Shown here: positions 16,555-26,089 of the stretch, piece after piece | Layout of the letters: each line of letters starts with the position of its first letter | Position numbering within the stretch: the stretch's first letter is position 1 | Assembly (NCBI GenBank): GCA_029858505.1 | Contig: JAOUEW010000001.1 | Span: 248,001-312,000, forward strand | Reading direction: 5' to 3' | DNA: 64,000 bases | DNA from: Deltaproteobacteria bacterium | Lineage (GTDB): Bacteria; SAR324; JACQKK01 | Notes under the pieces: model-generated | What the model was told of the DNA's origin: nothing | Database searches by the model: none | What the model saw: only the letters and a program-made list of their open reading frames with translations | Translations under genes and position numbers: made by a program

Positions 16555-17250
16555 ATGATTTTGGATGGCGGCATGAAACCCATGGCGGGGCTGGTGCTGT
16601 GCGGGGGGCGGTCTTCCCGCATGGGGGAAGACAAGGCCGCCCTGCGGCTGGGGGGCCAGACCCTGTTGGAGCGGGCCCTGGAGCAACTGGCTCCGCTGAC
16701 CCCGCTGCGGGGGGCGGTCTGGGGCCAGGGGGCCCCGCCGGGTACGGGGTTGCCCCGCCCGGTGCCGGGGCTGGTGTGGGCGGCCGATGCCCGACCCCAG
16801 GGCGGCCCCCTGGAAGGTCTGCGGGCCGGGTGGGGGGCCCTGGCCCAATCGGTGGCGGAGCGGGGACTGCCCGAACCTTGGGGCCTGCTGGTAACCGCGG
16901 TGGACATGCCGTTTCTCACCACCCCCTGGCTGGCGGCCCTGGCCCAGGGGTTGGACCACCACCCGGCGGTGTGCTGGAGCCAGGGGGGGGTGGCCAACCC
17001 CTTGGCGGCGGCCTATCGCTGGGGGCTGCGCCTCCGGCTGGAAGAACTGGCCCTGGCGGGAGAACGGGCCCCCCGAAAAATGCTAGAAGCCGCTGGGGCC
17101 GCCGTGTGGCCCGTGGAACAGGCTGAAACCCTGGGGCGGGTGAAGGACCTGCTGGCCCATGACCCCCAAGGCAGCCCCAACCCCCTGGATGATTTGGATA
17201 CCCCAGAGGATGTGCGGCGGGCCCAGCCCTGGCTGGCGAAACCAGAATGA
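16555..17250 (+). CDS. mobA: Molybdenum cofactor guanylyltransferase
   Basis: 231 residues from ATG 16555, preceded by AAGGAAAGG. Links GMP to molybdopterin to make the MGD cofactor. Motifs: VLCGGRSSRMGEDKAALRLGG (signature loop and Lys), VDMPFL in place of the CDxPF motif, and a C-terminal NPLDDLDTPEDVRR, all as in MobA. Very GC-rich. moaC, another cofactor gene, lies 25 kb away at 42581; no other moa/moe genes are next to it. The closely related CofC/IspD-type transferases are less likely because of the loop signature. Confidence 0.9.
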   Translation: MILDGGMKPMAGLVLCGGRSSRMGEDKAALRLGGQTLLERALEQLAPLTPLRGAVWGQGAPPGTGLPRPVPGLVWAADARPQGGPLEGLRAGWGALAQSVAERGLPEPWGLLVTAVDMPFLTTPWLAALAQGLDHHPAVCWSQGGVANPLAAAYRWGLRLRLEELALAGERAPRKMLEAAGAAVWPVEQAETLGRVKDLLAHDPQGSPNPLDDLDTPEDVRRAQPWLAKPE

Positions 17251-17301
17251 ATTGTGGGGGGTTTTGCCCCCCATTCCCCCTTCCTTGGATTGGGCACAAG
17301 A

Positions 17302-18309
17302 TCACTTCTCGCCGGGTGTGCTGTTCTTTGTCAGCAGTTCAAGAACCGATTTCGACCCGCCGCCCTCTCCTCCGGATTTGGAAAACCCGGTTTCTTGGGG
17401 GCTGTAAATGCACGCCGCAGCATGGGCCAAAATAATGTCCTCTGTTCCCCGCGCCTTCGCCGCTTCGGTCAGGGCCTGATACGTCAATAAAGCATTTTGT
17501 CGGTGGCGGTTCACAATTAAGTTGTGCCGACTGGCAGTGTAATTTTTGGCCGAGAAGGCAATGGCGAACGCCATGGTGGAGAACACCAAAATTTTCGTGG
17601 TGACGAACTGTACAAGCCCTTGGGTGGTATCGCTTATGGGCGAGACCCATTGGTTGTAAAACCATGCCGTAATAATAAATCCAACGGTCAAAATGGCTGT
17701 AATGCCAAGCCAAATAAACTGGCCCCAATGGTGCCGGGAGATTTCTTTTTGAAAGTGAACGGCCTCTTTGGAAACCCCGGCCTTCCCGGCAGCTTCTTGT
17801 ATGTGCACTATGGCACTATCTGCCTTGGCCACCGCATCCCTTATCTCTTGCAAATTTATATAGGCTTCTTTTGTTACGTTTTTTACATCATTAGTTACAC
17901 CTGCAATGTCTTTTTGTTGGATGACGTAAGATAGGGCATTTAAGTTTGCTAACCATAAAAAGATTTGAGTTTTAGTCGGATTATCGGATAGCAGTAGTTT
18001 TGCAATGGTTTGAATACCCATGATGACTCCCCCCTGTGTGGGAGAGGTTCTATATGAATTAATGTTATCGATGAATCTGCAAATGTCTGCCAAAAAAGGT
18101 TGGCTGGGAGGAGGTGTCAATCTAATTTTTAAATTCTCCAGTAAAACCCAATCAACATCACAAAGATTCCGAAGTGTTCTCCACGCAGTGGTTTGTTCTG
18201 TTGTTAAAGGGGACTCAAATTCCATGGCGATTTTTTCAAAATCTAAAGAACTAATTTTCTCTATGTATGTTCGCAGTTGGGTATGTTCTGGGAATATATT
18301 CTCAACCAT
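17302..18309 (-). CDS. Two-TM protein of unknown function, AT-rich
   Basis: 335 residues, ATG 18309 with an excellent RBS (GGAGGAAAA). A soluble N-terminal helical region (1-195) is followed by TM helices at about 198-218 and 238-254, then a conserved-looking cytoplasmic segment FSAKNYTASRHNLIVNRHRQ and a C-terminal part with AHAAACIYSPQETGF. The gene is clearly lower in GC than carB and mobA on either side, which suggests transfer. The two-TM plus soluble-domain plan resembles predicted membrane effectors of nucleotide-signalling defence systems (SLATT-like), but no nucleotidyltransferase or other partner is adjacent, so this stays speculative. Not otherwise recognised. Confidence 0.75.
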   Translation of the reverse strand: MVENIFPEHTQLRTYIEKISSLDFEKIAMEFESPLTTEQTTAWRTLRNLCDVDWVLLENLKIRLTPPPSQPFLADICRFIDNINSYRTSPTQGGVIMGIQTIAKLLLSDNPTKTQIFLWLANLNALSYVIQQKDIAGVTNDVKNVTKEAYINLQEIRDAVAKADSAIVHIQEAAGKAGVSKEAVHFQKEISRHHWGQFIWLGITAILTVGFIITAWFYNQWVSPISDTTQGLVQFVTTKILVFSTMAFAIAFSAKNYTASRHNLIVNRHRQNALLTYQALTEAAKARGTEDIILAHAAACIYSPQETGFSKSGGEGGGSKSVLELLTKNSTPGEK

Positions 18310-18536
18310 TTTTCCTCCGCTGGTGAATTTCTTTCGCGAATCCTCGTTTATCCCTCTGATTTTTTCAGGACACCGAAGAAGGTTTCCTCCACCCTACCGA
18401 AAGCCCCCCAGTGGGTCAAAGGTTGATCTTGGGGCTCTTTGGCCACCCCTCGCCCCAGCCGGAAATATGGGGTACCCTAACAGGCAATCCACGGCCCGTC
18501 CGGCCAATTTTCCCCTTTTCGGTGTATTGATTTCCC

Positions 18537-21500
18537 ATGCCCAAACGCACAGACATCCACACTATCCTCATCATCGGTTCTGGCCCCATCGTGATCGGCC
18601 AGGCCTGCGAGTTCGACTATTCGGGCACCCAGGCCTGCCGTGCCCTGAAGGAAGAGGGCTACCGGGTGGTGCTGGTGAATTCCAACCCGGCCACCATTAT
18701 GACCGACCCGGATTTGGTGGACGCTACGTACATTGAGCCCCTGACCACCGAGGCCCTGACCCAGGTGATTGCCCAAGAGCGCCCCCAGGCCCTGCTGCCC
18801 ACCATGGGGGGCCAGACGGCCCTGAACGCCGCCCTGGCCCTGCACCGGGAGGGCGTGCTGGAAAAGTATGGGGTGGAGCTGATTGGGGCCAACGTAGAGG
18901 CCATTCACAAGGCGGAAGACCGGGAGTTGTTCCGCCAGGCCATGAAGAAGCTGAACATTAAAACCCCCGGCAGCGTGGTGGTGAAAACGGTGGAGGAAGC
19001 CCTGGCCTTCGTGGAGGGCCACGGGCTGCCGGTGATCATCCGCCCGTCGTTTACCCTGGGGGGCACCGGGGGGGGCATTGCCCGCACCAAGGACGACCTG
19101 GAGCGCATCGTGCGCCTGGGGCTGGTGTCTAGCCCCACCCACCAAGTGCTGATTGAGGAAAGCGTGCTGGGGTGGAAGGAATACGAGATGGAAGTGGTGC
19201 GCGACAAAAAAGACAACGTGATCATCGTGTGTTCCATCGAGAACCTGGACCCCATGGGGGTGCACACGGGAGACAGCATTACGGTGGCCCCGGCCCAAAC
19301 CCTCACCGACCGAGAATACCAGCGCCTGCGCGACGACTCCATCCGGGTGATTCGCGAGATTGGGGTAGACACCGGCGGGTCCAACATTCAGTTTGCCGTG
19401 AACCCGGTGAACGGGGATGTCATCATCATCGAAATGAACCCACGGGTGTCCCGCTCCTCGGCGCTGGCCTCTAAGGCCACGGGCTACCCCATTGCCAAGG
19501 TGGCGGCCAAGCTGGCGGTGGGCTACACCCTGGATGAACTGCCCAATGACATCACCAAAAACACCCCCGCCAGTTTCGAGCCCACCATTGATTACGTGGT
19601 GACCAAAATTCCCCGGTTTAACTTTGAGAAATTTCTCACCGACGATGACCGGCTGACCACCCAGATGAAATCGGTGGGAGAAGTGATGGCCATGGGGCGG
19701 GTGTTCACCGAAAGCCTGCAAAAAGCGTTGCGCTCCATGGAAAACGGCCTGTGCGGCCTGGACCCCCTGCCCCCGGTGGATACCGCCCGGATGGAAGCGG
19801 AGTTGTCTCGCCCTGGGCCGGACCGCCTGCGCTATTTGGCCGACGCCATGCGAAGCGGCTACGACAACCCTCGTCTGCACAAGCTCACCGCCATTGACCC
19901 CTGGTTCTTGGACCAAATCCGGCGGATCGTGGACGAAGAAAACGAGATCGCCAAAGCCAAGCCCGACAACACGGGGGAGGAAACCTTCCGCCGGTGGAAA
20001 GGGATGGGCTTCTCGGACCTGCGGCTGGCCCGGCTGATGAACGCCAGCGAAGACACCGTGGCCGCCCGGCGCCGGGGCCTGGGGGTGCGCCCCGCCTTTA
20101 AGCGGGTAGACACCTGCGCCGCCGAGTTCGACGCCGCCACCCCGTATTTTTATTCTACCTACGACCCCCACAACGAAAGTCTGCCCACCCCCCGGCGCAA
20201 GGTGGTCATATTGGGTTCCGGCCCCAACCGCATTGGCCAGGGCATTGAGTTTGATTACTGCTGCGTGCACGCCGCCATGGCCCTGCGCGACGCGGGGGTG
20301 GAATCCATCATGGTCAACTGCAACCCCGAAACGGTGAGCACCGACTACGACGTTTCGGACCGGCTGTATTTCGAACCCATTACCTGGGAAGACGTTTCGG
20401 AAATTTTGCATCACGAAAAACCCCAGGGGGTCATTTTGCAGCTGGGGGGGCAAACCCCACTGAAACTGGCCGAAAAACTGGAGCAGGCTGGCTGGCCCAT
20501 TTTGGGCACCCCCTACGACAGCATTGACCGCACCGAAGACCGCAAGCGGTTTTCCGAACTGGTGGCCAAGCTCAACTTAAACCAGCCCGAAAACGGCATT
20601 GCCAAAAGCCTGGAAGAAGCCCACCACATCGCCGAGGGCATTGGCTACCCGGTGATGGTGCGGCCGTCGTACGTGCTGGGGGGGCGGGCCATGGAAACCG
20701 TGACTGGCCCGGAACACCTGGAGGAATATTTTAACTTGGCGGTGAAGGCCAGCCCAGAGCACCCCGTGCTGCTGGACCGGTTTCTGCAAGGGGCCATCGA
20801 GGTAGACGTGGACGTGCTGGGCGATGGAACCGACGCCAAGGTGGCCGCCATCATGGAACACATCGAGCTGGCGGGCATTCACTCTGGAGACAGCGCCTGT
20901 TCGCTGCCGCCCCACACCCTGTCGGCCCCCGTGCAAGATGAAATCACCCGGGCCGCCCTGGCCCTGGCCCGCGAGCTGAAAGTGAAGGGGCTGATGAACG
21001 CTCAGTTCGCCGTAACGCCCCCCTCGCCAGAATCCCTGGGCCAGCCGGTGGTGTATTTGATCGAGGTCAACCCCCGGGCCAGCCGCACCGTGCCCTTTGT
21101 GTCGAAGGCCCTGGGCGAACCCCTGGCCAAATATGCCACCCGGCTGATGCTGGGCGAGTCGCTGGAAACCCTGAACATGCGGGGGCGGCTGCTGACCCCC
21201 TACTCGGTGAAAGAAGTGGTGTTCCCCTTCTCCAAGTTCACCGGGGCCGACACCACCCTGGGGCCAGAAATGCGCTCCACCGGCGAGGTGATGGGCCGGG
21301 GCCGCACCTTTGGCGAGGCCTTTTTGAAGGCCCAAATCGCCGCGGCCAACGGGCTGGTGGCCAAGGGCTGCGTGCTGCTGGGGGTGAAAGACGCCGACAA
21401 GCAGGGGGTGGTGCCCCTGGCGGTGGTGCTGCAAAAGCTGGGGTATTCTCTGCTGGCCACCCCCGGCACCAAGCGGGTGCTGGAACAAGCGGGCGTTTCT

Positions 21501-21761
21501 GAGGTCATCGAAACGTCGCTGGATACCGGCGCGGACAATTCGGTGTTTCACCGCATGGTGGACGACTCCCTGGCCCTGGTGATCAACACCACCCAGCCCA
21601 AAAAGCAGCGCATCGACCCCACCCATCTGCGGCGGCTGGTGCTGGCCTACAACATTCCTTACTACACCACCTTAGAGGCCGCGCGGGCCTTGGTGGCGGC
21701 CCTCGACACCGTGGGCCCCAGCCGAGACTTCGAGTTCAAGCCCTTGCAGCAAGGGGTGTAG
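18537..21761 (+). CDS. carB: Carbamoyl-phosphate synthase large subunit
   Basis: 1074 residues, full length. Makes carbamoyl phosphate from bicarbonate, ATP and ammonia supplied by CarA, feeding arginine and pyrimidine synthesis. Both ATP-grasp halves are intact: [23 protein letters not shown] at the N-terminus and [23 protein letters not shown] in the middle, [12 protein letters not shown] and [43 protein letters not shown], and a C-terminal MGS-like allosteric domain. carA is not adjacent; the upstream gene is the divergent two-TM protein. Convergent with hslU across a repeat region. Confidence 0.98.
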   Translation: MPKRTDIHTILIIGSGPIVIGQACEFDYSGTQACRALKEEGYRVVLVNSNPATIMTDPDLVDATYIEPLTTEALTQVIAQERPQALLPTMGGQTALNAALALHREGVLEKYGVELIGANVEAIHKAEDRELFRQAMKKLNIKTPGSVVVKTVEEALAFVEGHGLPVIIRPSFTLGGTGGGIARTKDDLERIVRLGLVSSPTHQVLIEESVLGWKEYEMEVVRDKKDNVIIVCSIENLDPMGVHTGDSITVAPAQTLTDREYQRLRDDSIRVIREIGVDTGGSNIQFAVNPVNGDVIIIEMNPRVSRSSALASKATGYPIAKVAAKLAVGYTLDELPNDITKNTPASFEPTIDYVVTKIPRFNFEKFLTDDDRLTTQMKSVGEVMAMGRVFTESLQKALRSMENGLCGLDPLPPVDTARMEAELSRPGPDRLRYLADAMRSGYDNPRLHKLTAIDPWFLDQIRRIVDEENEIAKAKPDNTGEETFRRWKGMGFSDLRLARLMNASEDTVAARRRGLGVRPAFKRVDTCAAEFDAATPYFYSTYDPHNESLPTPRRKVVILGSGPNRIGQGIEFDYCCVHAAMALRDAGVESIMVNCNPETVSTDYDVSDRLYFEPITWEDVSEILHHEKPQGVILQLGGQTPLKLAEKLEQAGWPILGTPYDSIDRTEDRKRFSELVAKLNLNQPENGIAKSLEEAHHIAEGIGYPVMVRPSYVLGGRAMETVTGPEHLEEYFNLAVKASPEHPVLLDRFLQGAIEVDVDVLGDGTDAKVAAIMEHIELAGIHSGDSACSLPPHTLSAPVQDEITRAALALARELKVKGLMNAQFAVTPPSPESLGQPVVYLIEVNPRASRTVPFVSKALGEPLAKYATRLMLGESLETLNMRGRLLTPYSVKEVVFPFSKFTGADTTLGPEMRSTGEVMGRGRTFGEAFLKAQIAAANGLVAKGCVLLGVKDADKQGVVPLAVVLQKLGYSLLATPGTKRVLEQAGVSEVIETSLDTGADNSVFHRMVDDSLALVINTTQPKKQRIDPTHLRRLVLAYNIPYYTTLEAARALVAALDTVGPSRDFEFKPLQQGV

Positions 21762-21769
21762 CACACCCC

Positions 21770-22130
21770 TCCCGATACTCGAATCCATCGGTTATTCTAT
21801 TCATCCGTTCTGTTCGTGAAAACTGGACGGAAGAAAGCGCATCACTTTTCGGCTTTGAGCTATTTCCCCGAACAACACCCCTCCCTGGCGGCTGCGCCGC
21901 CCGTCCCTCCCCGTCGGAGAGGGACAATACGGCTTAGGCCGAAAAGTGGAGAATAGAATCTGTTTGGTGAATGAAGCCGGACGGAAACAAGCACCCAACT
22001 TTTCGGCTTTGAGCTATTTCCCCTCCACGAAGGGGAGGGGATGCCCCGTCAGGGGCAGGGGAGGGGTGTTGTTGATTCAGCCGGACGGAAGAACGCGCAT
22101 CACTTTTCGGCTTCGAGTATAGAGTGCTGT
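21770..22130. repeat. Dispersed repeat family A, composite copy
   Basis: Between convergent carB and hslU. Contains two direct copies of ACTTTTCGGCTTTGAGCTAT (near 21843 and 21999) and a third variant near 22100, several GGACGGAA words, and hairpins CCCTCCCC/GGGGAGGG (21905-21930; 22020-22070). The same words recur at 29110-29313, 32398-32770, 38519-38712 and 43127-43437. No ORF. Confidence 0.75.
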
Positions 22131-22146
22131 TGGAGGCACCATTCCG

Positions 22147-23496
22147 CTACAAAATATACCGGCTGAGGTCTTTGTCTTTCAGCACATCCCCCAGCCGGTC
22201 TTGAATGTATTTCGGGGTGACGCGGATGGTTTGACCCGACAAGCTGGGGGCCTCGAAACTCACTTCCTCTAGAATTTTCTCCAAAATGGTGTGCAGCCGC
22301 CGGGCGCCAATGTTTTCGTCGCGGCTGTTCACCATCGAGGCAATTTCGGCAATCTCCCCGATGGACTCCGGCGAGAAATCCAGTTCCACCCCCTCGGTGC
22401 GAATCAGCTCGATGTACTGCTTAATGAGGGCGTTCTGGGGCTCGGTCAATATCCGCACGAAGTCCTCCCGGGTCAGGGCCTTCAGCTCCACCCGAATGGG
22501 GAAACGCCCCTGCAATTCGGGGATGAGGTCCGAGGGCTTGGACACGTGAAAGGCCCCCGCGGCGATGAACAAAATATGGTCCGTTTTCACCGGCCCGTAT
22601 TTGGTGTTCACCGTAGAACCCTCCACGATGGGAAGAATGTCCCGCTGCACCCCCTCCCGTGACACATCCGGCCCGGAATGGTTCGAGCGCCCGGCGATTT
22701 TGTCGATCTCATCCAAAAACACGATGCCGTTGGCTTCCACGTTACGCACCGCCTCGCGGCTGACTTCGTCCATGTCAATCAGCTTGTCGGCTTCTTCCTG
22801 CCGCAGGGCTTCCAGGGCTTCGGGGATTTTCATCTTGCGGGTTTTGTAGCGCTTAGGAAGGATGGAGCTTAAAATGTCGCGCATGTTGATGTCCATGTTG
22901 TCCATGCCGCCCATGGGCATAAACTCCACCACCGGACCCTTGGCCGATTCGGCCATTTCAATTTCCACCGTTTGGTCGTCCAGCTCTCCCCGGTGCAGCT
23001 TCTCGCGGAATTTTTCGCGGGTGGGGTTTGGGGCGTCGTCGGAAGGCTGGGGGTTCACCGTGGGCACCAAAATTTCCAGCAGGCGGTCTTCGGCGTGGCG
23101 GGTGGCGGCGTCTTTCACCCGGGCCAGGCTTTCTTTGCGGCCCATCAGCACCCCGGCCTCGGTCAGGTCGCGGATGATCGACTCCACGTCGCGCCCCACG
23201 TAGCCCACCTCGGTGAATTTCGATGCCTCTACCTTCACGAAGGGGGCGTTGGTCAGCCGGGCCATGCGCCGGGCAATCTCGGTTTTCCCCACTCCGGTGG
23301 GGCCAATCATGATGATGTTCTTGGGGAGAATTTCCTCCCGCATGTCTTTGGGCACCTGCTGGCGCCGCCAGCGGTTACGCAGGGCCACTGCCACCGACCG
23401 TTTGGCTTCCTCTTGGCCGATGATGTATTGGTTCAGCTCCACCAGAACTTCGCGGGGGGTCAGGGCATGGGTGGGGGTTTCTGCCTTGGGGGTCAC
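22147..23496 (-). CDS. hslU: ATP-dependent protease ATPase subunit HslU
   Basis: 449 residues from GTG 23496, which overlaps the hslV stop (GTGA). AAA+ unfoldase that feeds substrates to HslV. Seen: [21 protein letters not shown], Walker [15 protein letters not shown], the pore motif region [24 protein letters not shown], Walker [12 protein letters not shown], and the C-terminal sensor region [18 protein letters not shown] ending in DLSRYIL, whose tail inserts into HslV. The frame stays open upstream through hslV in another frame; the overlap start is the family-typical one. Length is normal. Confidence 0.97.
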   Translation of the reverse strand: MTPKAETPTHALTPREVLVELNQYIIGQEEAKRSVAVALRNRWRRQQVPKDMREEILPKNIIMIGPTGVGKTEIARRMARLTNAPFVKVEASKFTEVGYVGRDVESIIRDLTEAGVLMGRKESLARVKDAATRHAEDRLLEILVPTVNPQPSDDAPNPTREKFREKLHRGELDDQTVEIEMAESAKGPVVEFMPMGGMDNMDINMRDILSSILPKRYKTRKMKIPEALEALRQEEADKLIDMDEVSREAVRNVEANGIVFLDEIDKIAGRSNHSGPDVSREGVQRDILPIVEGSTVNTKYGPVKTDHILFIAAGAFHVSKPSDLIPELQGRFPIRVELKALTREDFVRILTEPQNALIKQYIELIRTEGVELDFSPESIGEIAEIASMVNSRDENIGARRLHTILEKILEEVSFEAPSLSGQTIRVTPKYIQDRLGDVLKDKDLSRYIL

Positions 23497-24032
23497 GTCA
23501 GTTCCTCGATGACAATGTTTTGGTTGGTGTAGATGCAAATGGAGGCGGCAATGCCCATGGCCTGCTCGGCCACTTGGCGGGGGGTCAGGCTGCCGTGGGC
23601 GGCAAGCCCCCTGGCCGCCGCCAGGGCAAACATTCCCCCGGACCCAATGGCCATCAGCCCGCCCTCCGGCTCGATGACATCGCCCTGGCCCGACAAGATG
23701 AACGAGGTGGAGCGGTCGGCCACCGCCAGCATGGCTTCCAGGTTGCGCAGCATTTTGTTGGTGCGCCATTCCTTGGCCAACTCCACGCTGGCCCGGGGCA
23801 GGTTGCCGTTAAATTCGGTCAGTTTCTGTTCAAACTTTTCAAACAGGGTAAAGGCATCGGCGGTGGAGCCGGCAAAGCCCGCCAGCACCTTGCCATTATA
23901 GGCCGTGCGCACTTTTCTGGCATTGCCTTTCATGATGGTGCCCCCCAGGGTCACCTGGCCGTCGCCGGCCATCACCACGTTTTCCCCCCGCCGCACCGAC
24001 AGGATGGTGGTTCCTTCCAGATGAATAGACAT
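23493..24032 (-). CDS. hslV: ATP-dependent protease peptidase subunit HslV
   Basis: 179 residues. N-terminal nucleophile peptidase; the catalytic Thr would be freed by processing of MSIHLEG before TTILSVRRG. The rest fits the family: [61 protein letters not shown]. The leader is a few residues longer than the single Met of E. coli, as in several alphaproteobacteria. First gene of the hslVU operon, translationally coupled to hslU by a GTGA overlap. Confidence 0.97.
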   Translation of the reverse strand: MSIHLEGTTILSVRRGENVVMAGDGQVTLGGTIMKGNARKVRTAYNGKVLAGFAGSTADAFTLFEKFEQKLTEFNGNLPRASVELAKEWRTNKMLRNLEAMLAVADRSTSFILSGQGDVIEPEGGLMAIGSGGMFALAAARGLAAHGSLTPRQVAEQAMGIAASICIYTNQNIVIEELT

Positions 24033-24098
24033 AAGACGGCTCTTGAAGAATTAGTGATCGATGTTCGGCCAAACCAGATCCCACGCCGTTCAAAAACT

Positions 24099-24758
24099 CT
24101 ATCCCAGACCGGCGGGAATGAAAACGCCCGGCTTTTGCCCCAGCACGCACACCGCCGGAATGGGCCGCAAATCCAGGGTTTCGGTGCGGATGCGCTGAAA
24201 GCCCTGTTGAACCATGCGGCGGGCCAGGTCTTCGGCAAACAGGCGGGTGTCTTCCGGGCGGGCCCCCCGGTGGCGGGGCATGTACGCCGTTGCCAGTTGG
24301 CCCCCCGGCTTCAACGCGTTCCAACACAGGTTCAGGGCGGCATCAGGGTCTGGGAAAAACATAAACACGTTCACCGAATACACCTGGTCAAAGGCCTCGA
24401 TCATCTCGGCCAGTTGATCCAGCCCCCCCTGTTGCAACCGCACCTTTCCGGCGGCCATTTCCCGGCGGTTGCGCCGGGCGGCCTGGCCCAGCATCACCGC
24501 AGAATGATCCAGCCCGGTCACCCGCCCGCCAGTCTGCCCCCCAGCCAGCCGTCCGGCCGCATACCCCAGGGCCAGCCCCGGCCCGCAGCCGATTTCCAAC
24601 ACCTGGTCTTCCGGCCCCAGGCCCAGCAGCTCCACGGTCCATTGGTTGCGCCGAATGTTCGAAGACCTGTGGGCCATGATCCATCCCGCCAGCCGCCCCA
24701 GCACCCCTTCCGGTTTGGCAAACTGCCGCATCAAGCCCTTCATCATCAAGCCCTGCAT
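24099..24758 (-). CDS. Class I SAM-dependent methyltransferase
   Basis: 219 residues. SAM-binding VLEIGCGPGLALGYAA (motif I) and GLDHSAVM (motif II) are followed by VNVFMFFPDPDAAL and LKPGGQLATAYMP. The N-terminal FAKPEGVLGRLAGWIMAHRSSNIRRNQW segment is common in small methyltransferases of unknown substrate found next to MarR or MerR regulators. It lies 73 bases downstream of the marR-type gene on the same strand and is probably its regulatory target. Substrate cannot be read from the sequence. Confidence 0.85.
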   Translation of the reverse strand: MQGLMMKGLMRQFAKPEGVLGRLAGWIMAHRSSNIRRNQWTVELLGLGPEDQVLEIGCGPGLALGYAAGRLAGGQTGGRVTGLDHSAVMLGQAARRNRREMAAGKVRLQQGGLDQLAEMIEAFDQVYSVNVFMFFPDPDAALNLCWNALKPGGQLATAYMPRHRGARPEDTRLFAEDLARRMVQQGFQRIRTETLDLRPIPAVCVLGQKPGVFIPAGLG

Positions 24759-24831
24759 CCGTTCAACTCCTTTTTATTTGTGTTCCTCCCCCTCATGATT
24801 CCCAGCCCCACTGAAAACACCTAGGTCCGGA

Positions 24832-25299
24832 TTATTCCTCTGCTTGCGGTGAGGGAAACTCAGACAGTATTTCTGCCAAGCGGGTTTGCAGTTCTCCCAG
24901 CACCCCCGCCGCCGCCTGAATGCGGCCAGGAGGAATGCCGTGGAACAACCGGCCCAGCCACTGGGCTTCCTTTTGGTTCATGGCCTGAAACGTCCGCACC
25001 CCCTGGGGAGTCAAAGCCACCAGGGGAGAGGTTTTATGAGCGGGATTGGGTACCAACCGCAGCAAGCGTTTTTCCAGCAGGGCATCCACCAGCCGCTGGA
25101 TGTGCTGGCGAGACACCGGGCGGGCCCGGGCCAGTTGGGAAACCGTGGCCGGTGTCTCGGCCAGAGATTCCATCACCCCCCGCATGGCGGAGGAAATGCC
25201 CAGGTCTTGGTGCAGGGTGTCTCCCAGGGCTTTCAGCAGGTGAAATGCCTGCCGGATGTCTTTCACCAACCGGGTAGAATGTTCTGAATGGGGGGTCAT
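24832..25299 (-). CDS. MarR family transcriptional regulator
   Basis: 155 residues. A winged helix at about 40-110: MESLAETPATVSQLARARPVSRQHIQRLVDALLEKRLL, a wing LVPNPAHKTSPLVALTPQG, and helical ends for dimer formation. Its start lies 17 bases from a perfect inverted repeat at 25316-25334 that overlaps its own putative -35 region, so it likely represses itself and the downstream methyltransferase. Divergent from the tetR gene. Confidence 0.9.
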   Translation of the reverse strand: MTPHSEHSTRLVKDIRQAFHLLKALGDTLHQDLGISSAMRGVMESLAETPATVSQLARARPVSRQHIQRLVDALLEKRLLRLVPNPAHKTSPLVALTPQGVRTFQAMNQKEAQWLGRLFHGIPPGRIQAAAGVLGELQTRLAEILSEFPSPQAEE

Positions 25300-25315
25300 G
25301 GGGTCATCTTATATA

Positions 25316-25334
25316 TTGACACCTAAGGTGTCAA
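25316..25334. promoter_or_regulatory. Inverted-repeat operator, likely for the MarR protein
   Basis: TTGACACCTAAGGTGTCAA: two perfect 9-base arms around one central base. On the minus strand it supplies TTGACA as a -35 with TATAAG about 15 bases on, directly ahead of the marR gene. Binding would block that promoter. Assignment to MarR is by position and style. Confidence 0.75.
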
Positions 25335-25348
25335 ATTACCCTATATAC

Positions 25349-25377
25349 TTGACAGATTCCCCCATGACCTGATAAAA
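25349..25377 (+). promoter_or_regulatory. Predicted sigma-70 promoter for tetR-fabF
   Basis: TTGACA at 25349-25354, a 17-base spacer and ATAAAA at 25372-25377. The predicted start falls in or just after the palindrome at 25379-25392. Confidence 0.55.
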
Positions 25378-25378
25378 A

Positions 25379-25392
25379 ACCAACTAGTTGGT
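25379..25392. promoter_or_regulatory. Palindromic operator, likely for the TetR protein
   Basis: ACCAACTAGTTGGT, a perfect 14-base palindrome of the kind bound by many TetR-family repressors, placed at the predicted transcription start of tetR itself. Confidence 0.75.
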
Positions 25393-25437
25393 ATATTATC
25401 ATTCTACCCTATTGACCCAATAATTTCTGGAGATACC

Positions 25438-26046
25438 ATGCGCCCAGCCGATCCCAAGGCCCACGAAACCATTGTGCGGGCAGCCCTGCAAGAAATGCTG
25501 GCGCATGGTTTTCATGGCACCAGCCTGGATCGGGTATGCCAAGCGGCAGGGGTAACCAAGGGCAAGTTCTTCCATTACTTCAAAGGAAAGGAGGATTTGG
25601 CGCAGGCTGTGTTAATGCATTTTGGAGGCGAGATGGAGGCCTTGTGGGCGCAGTCCGGGGCGTTAACCCAGGCTGACCCCATGATGGGGTTGATGGCCTA
25701 CTTGGATAAGATCATTGGCCGCTTTCAAGACCCCATTCAAGATAGCTGCATATCGGGGGTGTTTATCCAGGAAGTCTCTCAAAACCATCCCGAACTGCGC
25801 CAAATGTGTAACAAAGGGCTTTCTCACATGGCGGAGCGGGTGGAGGGGCTGCTGAAGCAAGTGTTCTTGCAACAGGGCATGGGACCGCAAGTTTCTCCCC
25901 GCGGGTTGGCAGAGCATTTCATTGTGGTATTGCAAGGGGCTTTCATTCTGGCCAAAGCAAAACAATCTCCCCGGCCCGTGGCCGATCATTTGACCCACTA
26001 TAAATATTACCTGATGGCCATGGTGGCTCGGCGGGTGGGCTCTTAA
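25438..26046 (+). CDS. TetR family transcriptional regulator
   Basis: 202 residues. The HTH at the N-terminus is classic: AHETIVRAALQEMLAHGFHGTSLDRVCQAAGVTKGKFFHYFKGKEDL. The C-terminal ligand domain is of the TetR_C family with DSCISGVFIQEVSQNHPEL. RBS TGGAGA precedes the ATG. It has a palindrome in its own promoter and sits 43 bases before the fabF-like gene, so it may control a fatty-acid or polyketide-type function together with itself. Confidence 0.92.
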   Translation: MRPADPKAHETIVRAALQEMLAHGFHGTSLDRVCQAAGVTKGKFFHYFKGKEDLAQAVLMHFGGEMEALWAQSGALTQADPMMGLMAYLDKIIGRFQDPIQDSCISGVFIQEVSQNHPELRQMCNKGLSHMAERVEGLLKQVFLQQGMGPQVSPRGLAEHFIVVLQGAFILAKAKQSPRPVADHLTHYKYYLMAMVARRVGS

Positions 26047-26089
26047 TTTGGCCCCAGCTCGCGGGCAAATCTTTTCACTTCGAGGGTGC

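Noticed and set aside
18477-20453. 658-codon open frame antisense to carB
   Set aside because: Its composition (rich in His, Gly, Val, Gln) is that of an antisense shadow of a GC-rich gene, and carB is certain.
22147-23769. 540-codon version of HslU
   Set aside because: The extra N-terminus is the out-of-frame shadow of hslV; the GTG at 23496 with the GTGA overlap gives the family-typical start.
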